Positions 7,918-11,555 of a stretch of DNA of 11,555 nucleotides are shown here, one piece after another. The notes beneath the pieces were generated by a model. The model searched no databases, was not told the DNA's origin, and saw nothing but the letters and a program-made list of their open reading frames with translations. A program made the translations under genes and the position numbers. Numbering within the stretch: position 1 is the first letter of the stretch; each line of letters opens with the position of its first letter. The DNA comes from Sphingomonadaceae bacterium (GTDB lineage: Bacteria; Pseudomonadota; Alphaproteobacteria; Sphingomonadales; Sphingomonadaceae), in the NCBI GenBank assembly GCA_020446665.1, contig JAGREF010000080.1, positions 1 through 11,555 on the forward strand. Direction: 5' to 3'.

Positions 7918-8550
7918 ATGGCTGACAATTGCTGCGCTGCCGCTTGCGGGAGCACCGAAAATCTGAACCGGCCGGAATGGCGGCGGGCCTTGTGGATTGC
8001 GCTGTTTGCTAACGGCACAATGTTCCTTGTCGAGATGGTGGCAGGTGTGGTGGCAGGCTCGCGATCCTTGCAGGCTGACGCGCTCGATTTCTTCGGCGAT
8101 GCAGCCAACTATGCCGTTAGCCTGGGCGTGGCAGGCATGGCGATTGGCTGGCGTGCAAGGACCGCTTTGATAAAAGGCATGACCATTTTCGGCTTTGCAC
8201 TCGGTGTGCTTTGCTGGGCAATCTGGGGCCTTATCGCTGGTTCCGATCCGGAACCGATAGCCATGAGCGCGGTCGGTGCTCTTGCATTGCTGGTCAATCT
8301 GTCGGTCGCCGTGATGCTGTTCCGGTTCCGCAGCGGCGACGCGAATATGCAGTCTGTCTGGGTATGTTCGCGAAACGACGCGATCAATAACGTTGTAGTT
8401 ATCGGGGCCGGAGTCGCCGTCATGTTTACTGGTAGCGGTTTACCTGATCTGCTCGCCGCATTCATCATGGCGGCCATTGGACTTCACGGAGGCTGGCAGA
8501 TTATCTCTCAGGCGCGCCGTGAGCTCGGTGCAACGCGAGCGTCTGCATAG
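7918..8550 (+). CDS. Short CDF-family cation efflux transporter
   Basis: A 210-residue inner-membrane protein predicted to exchange protons for divalent cations, moving them from cytoplasm to periplasm. Residues 5-10 are a Cys motif (CCAAAC) before the first helix. Hydrophobic segments lie at about 24-47, 59-77, 86-108, 113-135, 156-172 and 175-192, giving the six-helix CDF core. The transport site in helix 2 is DALDFFGD (Asp57, Asp61). In helix 5 the usual HxxxD reads CSRND, so Cys150 replaces the normal His and pairs with Asp154. There is no cytoplasmic C-terminal domain, so it is shorter than a typical CDF of about 300 residues. Such short forms are common in Proteobacteria (from memory). 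The gene starts 41 bases after the palindrome and is the direct target of the divergent MerR regulator. DUF3703 follows 13 bases after its stop. The substrate is probably Zn, Cd, Pb or Co; it cannot be fixed from sequence. Confidence 0.88.
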   Translation: MADNCCAAACGSTENLNRPEWRRALWIALFANGTMFLVEMVAGVVAGSRSLQADALDFFGDAANYAVSLGVAGMAIGWRARTALIKGMTIFGFALGVLCWAIWGLIAGSDPEPIAMSAVGALALLVNLSVAVMLFRFRSGDANMQSVWVCSRNDAINNVVVIGAGVAVMFTGSGLPDLLAAFIMAAIGLHGGWQIISQARRELGATRASA

Positions 8551-8563
8551 TGAGTGCTATGGC

Positions 8564-8938
8564 ATGAGCGCTGACGAGAAATCCGCACGGCTCAGCTTTT
8601 TAGCGACCGAGTATGCGCTATACACTGCGGCCCGCAGCCGGCGCGACAATGAAGCCGCATGGGGCCATCTAGAGCGCGCGCATATCGTTGCGCAGGTTCT
8701 GTTCTGGGCGCACATCAGATCTCATTGGGAAATGCTGCAATTCGCCTGGCACGTGCGCGATTGGCGCGAGGTCGCGGGGCAGATTGCGCGACTCATGCTC
8801 GCGCCTGTCGGCAACGGTCTTCGACGTCTTCCTATCGGCAATAGCGGAAGGGCGCGTATCAGTGCTTTTTCTCCGATGCCAATTCCGGATGATCTCCAGT
8901 CTGAGATCGCCCGGTTTTCAGGAGCAGGCAGGTCATAA
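8564..8938 (+). CDS. DUF3703 family protein
   Basis: A soluble protein of 124 residues with no signal peptide, so probably cytoplasmic. The family of unknown function is recognised by WGHLERAHIVAQ (33-44), HIRSHWEMLQFAW (50-62), RDWREVAGQ (65-73), and a tail with GNSGRARISAFSPMPIPDDL (82-101, approximate). The first part should be helical. His35, Glu37, His40, His50 and His54 fall on two helices and could form a metal or cofactor site; that is inference. It follows the CDF gene by 13 bases and is probably co-transcribed and coupled, since no strong Shine-Dalgarno is seen. The reading frame runs upstream to 8477, but that would overlap the CDF gene and add non-family residues; ATG 8564 puts the family pattern at the N-terminus. 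DUF3703 genes often sit beside metal-efflux genes (from memory). Role unknown, family call good. Confidence 0.85.
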   Translation: MSADEKSARLSFLATEYALYTAARSRRDNEAAWGHLERAHIVAQVLFWAHIRSHWEMLQFAWHVRDWREVAGQIARLMLAPVGNGLRRLPIGNSGRARISAFSPMPIPDDLQSEIARFSGAGRS

Positions 8939-8950
8939 CTTGCCATGCTC
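8922..8950 (+). terminator. Strong hairpin over the DUF3703 stop codon, possible terminator
   Basis: GAGCAGGCAGGT (8922-8933) pairs with ACTTGCC (8938-8944) and TGCTC (8946-8950), with one bulged A at 8945, one G-T pair and a four-base loop CATA. This makes a 12-pair stem. It includes the TAA stop of DUF3703. No T-run follows, so it is either a non-canonical terminator or an mRNA 3'-end stabiliser. Confidence 0.45.
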
Positions 8951-8972
8951 GGCTCCAACGAAACATTATAAC
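8940..8972 (+). promoter_or_regulatory. Possible promoter of the czc operon
   Basis: TTGCCA (8940-8945) and CATTAT (8964-8969) are 18 bases apart, in the most AT-rich stretch of the gap between DUF3703 and czcI (8939-9041). The -35 lies in the 3' arm of the hairpin described above. An imperfect dyad, TTGC(N10)GCAA at 8981-8998, lies downstream and could be a weak operator. No MerR-type palindrome is seen here. Confidence 0.3.
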
Positions 8973-9041
8973 CTCATATATTGCAGATTTATTCGCAACT
9001 TGCCCGACTTCTTTGCCAATGTTAGACGCGGCGCCGATACA

Positions 9042-9410
9042 GTGACATTCACTCTCCGCCCTGTTGCCCTGCGCCCCCTGGCCATACTTTTGGCGCTGGT
9101 GATGCTTGTCTTTGCAACGGTGGCAGACGCCGCAACCTGCGGGTCCGAACAGGCTTTTTCCGGCGACGCGGAAATCATGGCCTTTGTCCATCAGGCGGAA
9201 GCGCAAGGCGGCGATGATCCGGGCAATACTGACGCTCCTGTCGAGCAGCATGGCGTGTGCGCGCACGGGCATTGTCACCATGGGTCCAACGTGGAAAACG
9301 TGGTCGCTGATGTGGAGAGCCCGAGCCCTCTGACCGTCCACCTGGCAGCGCGCTTTGCCTGTCTGCCTTCGGTTGAGCGCGAGATACTGAGCCCTCCTCC
9401 TCGAGCCTGA
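9042..9410 (+). CDS. czcI: CzcI-like small secreted Cys/His protein heading the czc operon
   Basis: Read from a GTG start, this is a 122-residue exported protein. Residues 1-31 form a signal peptide (LRPVALRPLAILLALVMLVF core, cleavage near ADA/AT). The mature part has an early cysteine (TCGSE), an acidic stretch, and a dense metal-ligand motif VCAHGHCHHG at 72-81 with two Cys and four His. A later FAC and a short tail, SPPPRA, follow. CzcI proteins of C. metallidurans are small periplasmic proteins encoded before czcC and thought to affect regulation; position and motif fit that role, but sequence identity by eye is weak. The open frame continues far upstream through the DUF3703 gene, but that part is a shadow; the signal peptide marks the real beginning. 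GTG 9042 has no clear Shine-Dalgarno, and TTG 9000 is an alternative. Zinc or a similar ion is the likely ligand. Confidence 0.72.
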   Translation: MTFTLRPVALRPLAILLALVMLVFATVADAATCGSEQAFSGDAEIMAFVHQAEAQGGDDPGNTDAPVEQHGVCAHGHCHHGSNVENVVADVESPSPLTVHLAARFACLPSVEREILSPPPRA

Positions 9411-9458
9411 CGTTCCGCGCGCACCGGGAATGCTTCCGGTGCCGTCTTCGAACGTCAG
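9407..9458 (+). promoter_or_regulatory. Nested stem-loop between czcI and czcC
   Basis: An outer perfect 9-pair stem, CTGACGTTC (9407-9415) with GAACGTCAG (9450-9458), encloses an inner stem, GCACCGGGA (9421-9429) with TCCGGTGC plus one base (9434-9442; one G-T pair) and a four-base loop. The outer arm contains the czcI stop codon, and the structure ends one base before the czcC Shine-Dalgarno (9460-9467). There is no T-run, so a simple terminator is unlikely. An RNA processing, stabilising or translation-setting role is inferred. Confidence 0.6.
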
Positions 9459-9476
9459 CAGAGGAAGTAATCCAAA

Positions 9477-10730
9477 ATGTCAGCCATGTTCTGGCGGGGC
9501 GCCCTGATTGCAGGGCTGGCCTTCGCCACTTTGATGGACCCTGCCGCTGCGCAGGAGCCACTTGTCGTGTCGCTTGATGAAGCGCTCGATCTTAGCGGGG
9601 TCGCAGAAAGTTCTGAGTCATCCGACAGCAACCCGCGTCTCATCGGACCACGTGCGGAAAGCGCGGCGGCAGAGGCGTTGATCGGCCAGGCTCGCCTGCG
9701 CCCCAACCCGGACGTGTCATTCGAGGCCGAGAACTTCGCCGGTAGCGGCATGTTTTCCGGTCTGCGTGCGACCGAATATACCCTTTCGGTCGGTCAGCGG
9801 CTCGAACTAGGTAGCAAGCGCGGCGCCCGGATCGAAGCGGCCGAGGCACAGGCCGATCTGGCGAACCTGAGAGCCAGTCTTTCCCAGGCCGAGCTCGGCT
9901 ATCTGGTGCGCGAGCGGTATATCACCGCCGTTGCAGCGGCATCGCGTGTCGATTTGGCCCGCGATATCGTCGCGCGCAACGAGGAGCTGGCTCGCATCGC
10001 GAACCTGCTGGTGGAGGTGGGCCGCGAACCGCCGCTTCGGGCCTTGCGGGCGCAAGCCGCGCTCGCCGAAGCGCAGGCAGAGCTGGAGGCTGCACAAGCA
10101 GCCAGTCTGGCAGCGCGGACCGGCCTTGCCGCCTTGTGGAGCGAACAGTCAGCACCGCCCCTGGTGCCGAGCGAGTTTCCCGCAATTGTACCGCCAGGCG
10201 ATGTATTGGCGGGGTGTTCACCGCTGCAGTTAGAGGTTGCGCGGGCCACCACATCTGCCGCTGCCGCCGAAATCGCGCGGGAGCGCAGCTTGCGCGTTCC
10301 CGATCCGACCATCTCGGCTGGTGTCCGGCGCTTTGAAGAAAGCAACGCAAATGCCTTCATCGTTGGCGTTTCGATCCCGCTCCCGTTCAGCAACCGCAAT
10401 CAGGGCAATATCGCCGCTGCCGAGGCCAATCTGCGCGCAGCAACAGCTCGTGAAGCGGTGGCACTGGCTGATTACGAACAGGCAGTGATGCGCGCACGCT
10501 CGGCCTATCTGGCCGCTGAGGCGCGCGTTGAAACCCTTTCCACTACGTCCCTGCCCCAGGCGGAGGAAGCACTGCGGCTGGTGCAGATCGGTTACAGCAA
10601 CGGCCGCTTTCCCCTGATCGAGGTGTTGAGCGCCGCTGATGCGCGCGACGCGATCCGCCAGGCACTGATCGCCGCGCAGCAAGACCGGGGGCAGGCCGCC
10701 GCCGAACTTATCAGGCTGGCCGCACAATGA
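9477..10730 (+). CDS. czcC: Outer-membrane channel of the Czc-type RND system (CzcC, OEP family)
   Basis: A 417-residue outer-membrane efflux protein. Residues 1-25 are a signal peptide (cleavage after DPAAA, before QEP), with no lipobox. An acidic Ser-rich stretch near 38-50 precedes the first helices. LRPNPDVSFEAENFAGSG and the YTLSVGQRLELGSKR segment are typical of CzcC. The long coiled helices (RIEAAEAQADLANLRASLSQAE and the Ala-rich 195-215 region) and the second repeat (VGVSIPLPFSNRNQGNIAAAEANL) follow. The C-terminal SNGRFPLIEVLSAADARDAIRQALI is the family end motif. It should form the exit duct for the CzcBA pump for Co, Zn and Cd. An AGGAAG site at 9462-9467, nine bases from ATG 9477, supports this start; ATG 9486 is a less likely alternative. 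Its stop overlaps a possible czcB start (ATGA at 10727-10730). Confidence 0.92.
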   Translation: MSAMFWRGALIAGLAFATLMDPAAAQEPLVVSLDEALDLSGVAESSESSDSNPRLIGPRAESAAAEALIGQARLRPNPDVSFEAENFAGSGMFSGLRATEYTLSVGQRLELGSKRGARIEAAEAQADLANLRASLSQAELGYLVRERYITAVAAASRVDLARDIVARNEELARIANLLVEVGREPPLRALRAQAALAEAQAELEAAQAASLAARTGLAALWSEQSAPPLVPSEFPAIVPPGDVLAGCSPLQLEVARATTSAAAAEIARERSLRVPDPTISAGVRRFEESNANAFIVGVSIPLPFSNRNQGNIAAAEANLRAATAREAVALADYEQAVMRARSAYLAAEARVETLSTTSLPQAEEALRLVQIGYSNGRFPLIEVLSAADARDAIRQALIAAQQDRGQAAAELIRLAAQ

Positions 10731-10733
10731 GGA
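10728..10733 (+). promoter_or_regulatory. Ribosome binding site deciding the czcB start
   Basis: TGAGGA overlaps the czcC stop codon and lies eight bases before ATG 10742. The earlier ATG at 10727, in the same frame, has no comparable site, so 10742 is preferred. Confidence 0.6.
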
Positions 10734-10741
10734 ATATTTCC

Positions 10742-11555
10742 ATGAACCGCAGAACACTGGCGATTATCGCCGGGATCGTGCTTGTCGTCGCAGCGCTGCT
10801 GTATTTTCTCTGGCCTTCGAGTGGAGAGGAATCCCACGCAGAAGGTGACGCTCATGCCGAAGGCGAGGCCCATGCCGAAGGTGCCGAGGGTGAAGCGGCC
10901 GAAGGCCTGGTACCGCTCGACGGCGCGCAAATCGAAGCTGCGAAGATCGCAGTCGTAACGGTCCAGGCGGGCGCCGGCGTGGAACTGGTATTTCCGGCCA
11001 CCGTCGCAGCAAGCCCCACCGCAAGTGCGCGAATTGATGCCCGCGCGACGGGTGTCGTCCGCAGCATTGGCAAGACGCTGGGCGATTACGTCCGTCAGGG
11101 CGAAACGGTCGCCAGGATCGAAAGCGCCGATGCCGCTGCGCTGGCATCGCAATTGAGTGCCGCACGTGCGCGCGTAACCGAGTTGTCCTCGGCTTACGAT
11201 CGTGAGCGGCGCTTGTTTGAAGCCAATGTCACCGCCCGGCAGGACCTCGAAGCCGCTCGTGCCAATCTCGATGTCGCCCGCTCCGAACTGTCCCGCGCGC
11301 AGGCAGCTGTCGCAGCGGCCGGGGTCAGCGGCGATGGGCGATCGCTTGCGGTCACCAGCCCACTTTCGGGTCGCATAACCGCTGCTCCGATCGTGCTCGG
11401 CTCCTTTGTGGATGCCGGTGAAGAACTCTTCCAGGTGGTCAATCCGGACGGATTGCAGATCGAAGTGGCCCTGCCATCAGCCGACGCCGCCCGCATCAGG
11501 CCCGGCGATGAAGCGACGCTGGAAGCAGGTGATGGCCGTGAAATCGGTGCGCGGG
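10742..11555 (+). CDS. czcB: Periplasmic adaptor of the Czc-type RND system (CzcB), 3' end outside the window
   Basis: 271 codons are visible and the frame is open at the window end, so the C-terminal domains are missing here. Residues 5-24 form the N-terminal membrane anchor (LAIIAGIVLVVAALLYFLW). Residues 31-54 are a repeated His/Glu/Gly linker (HAEGDA, HAEGEA, HAEGAE) with His32, His38 and His44, a likely divalent-metal-gathering arm. Then come the barrel-sandwich part (ARATGVVRSIGKTLGDYVRQGETVARIES), a helical hairpin (SQLSAARARVTELSS to AQAAVAAAG) and the second half (LAVTSPLSGRITAAPIVLGSFVDAGEELFQVV). This is the order of HlyD/CzcB adaptors. It should couple CzcC to the CzcA pump, whose gene is expected next. 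ATG 10742 is chosen for its Shine-Dalgarno; ATG 10727 would add five residues and overlap czcC. Confidence 0.92.
   Translation, partial: MNRRTLAIIAGIVLVVAALLYFLWPSSGEESHAEGDAHAEGEAHAEGAEGEAAEGLVPLDGAQIEAAKIAVVTVQAGAGVELVFPATVAASPTASARIDARATGVVRSIGKTLGDYVRQGETVARIESADAAALASQLSAARARVTELSSAYDRERRLFEANVTARQDLEAARANLDVARSELSRAQAAVAAAGVSGDGRSLAVTSPLSGRITAAPIVLGSFVDAGEELFQVVNPDGLQIEVALPSADAARIRPGDEATLEAGDGREIGAR
10835..10888 (+). repeat. Three tandem 18-base units in czcB coding for HAEGxA/HAEGAE
   Basis: The units 10835-10852, 10853-10870 and 10871-10888 each begin CAC/CAT GCA/GCC GAA GGT/GGC and encode a six-residue His/Ala/Glu/Gly repeat. Third-base differences between copies show they are not a very recent duplication. 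Multiples of 18 keep the frame, so the linker can change length without breaking the gene. Confidence 0.7.

Noticed and set aside
8477..8563. Longer start for the DUF3703 gene
   Set aside because: It would overlap the CDF gene by more than 70 bases and adds residues outside the family pattern.
8688..9041. Upstream extension of the CzcI-like frame into the DUF3703 gene
   Set aside because: It is out of frame with the DUF3703 family protein, and the residues before the signal peptide look random. A signal peptide should be at the N-terminus.
1..11555. Insertion sequences, integrase, attachment sites, CRISPR array, tRNA or rRNA genes
   Set aside because: I looked on both strands and found no transposase-like frame, terminal repeats, spaced direct repeats or RNA gene signature.

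Overview
The window is a heavy-metal resistance block from a GC-rich Gram-negative bacterium, most likely an alphaproteobacterium of the Sphingomonadales (Erythrobacter, Novosphingobium or Sphingomonas type). This assignment is inferred from codon usage, gene style and gene company; no rRNA or housekeeping marker is present. I see no insertion sequence, tRNA, CRISPR array or phage gene.

Layout. (1) 2-376, plus strand: the C-terminal end of a membrane protein, probably an APC-type permease, cut by the window edge. (2) 493-7257, minus strand: a complete copper/silver-type RND efflux operon. Reading with transcription, it encodes a small secreted Cys/Met protein (CusD-like position), an outer-membrane channel (CusC), a periplasmic adaptor with a fused CusF domain (CusB), an inner-membrane pump (CusA) and a Met-rich CusF-type lipoprotein. 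The order matches the cusDCBAF arrangement described in Cupriavidus metallidurans. cusC/cusB and cusB/cusA overlap by 4 bases and cusA/cusF by 22, so the genes are probably translationally coupled. (3) 7437-7850, minus strand: a MerR-family regulator of the CadR/PbrR/ZntR kind. It diverges from (4) 7918-8938, plus strand: a short CDF transporter followed by a DUF3703 gene. The 67-base gap between the two units holds a perfect 21-base palindrome under a TTGACC -35 element, a textbook MerR-type operator. (5) 9042 to the window end, plus strand: the start of a Czc-type divalent-cation RND operon: a CzcI-like small secreted Cys/His protein, a CzcC outer-membrane channel and a CzcB adaptor that runs off the window. 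The CzcA pump is expected just outside.

How it works together. The Cus pump should carry Cu(I)/Ag(I) from the periplasm and cytoplasm across the outer membrane. Its CusA has the three pore methionines at the same residue numbers as E. coli CusA, and both CusF domains have the His-Trp-Met-Met copper site. The CDF protein should move divalent cations (Zn, Cd, Co or Pb class) from cytoplasm to periplasm under the divergent MerR protein, and the Czc pump would then export them from the periplasm. Each RND operon is headed by its own small secreted Cys-containing protein with a Pro-rich tail. No two-component system or cytoplasmic copper sensor lies in the window, so control of the two RND operons is not visible here.

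The parts belong to known families. The least explained items are the DUF3703 protein, the Cys-for-His change in the CDF transport site, the two small secreted proteins, and a nested stem-loop between czcI and czcC.
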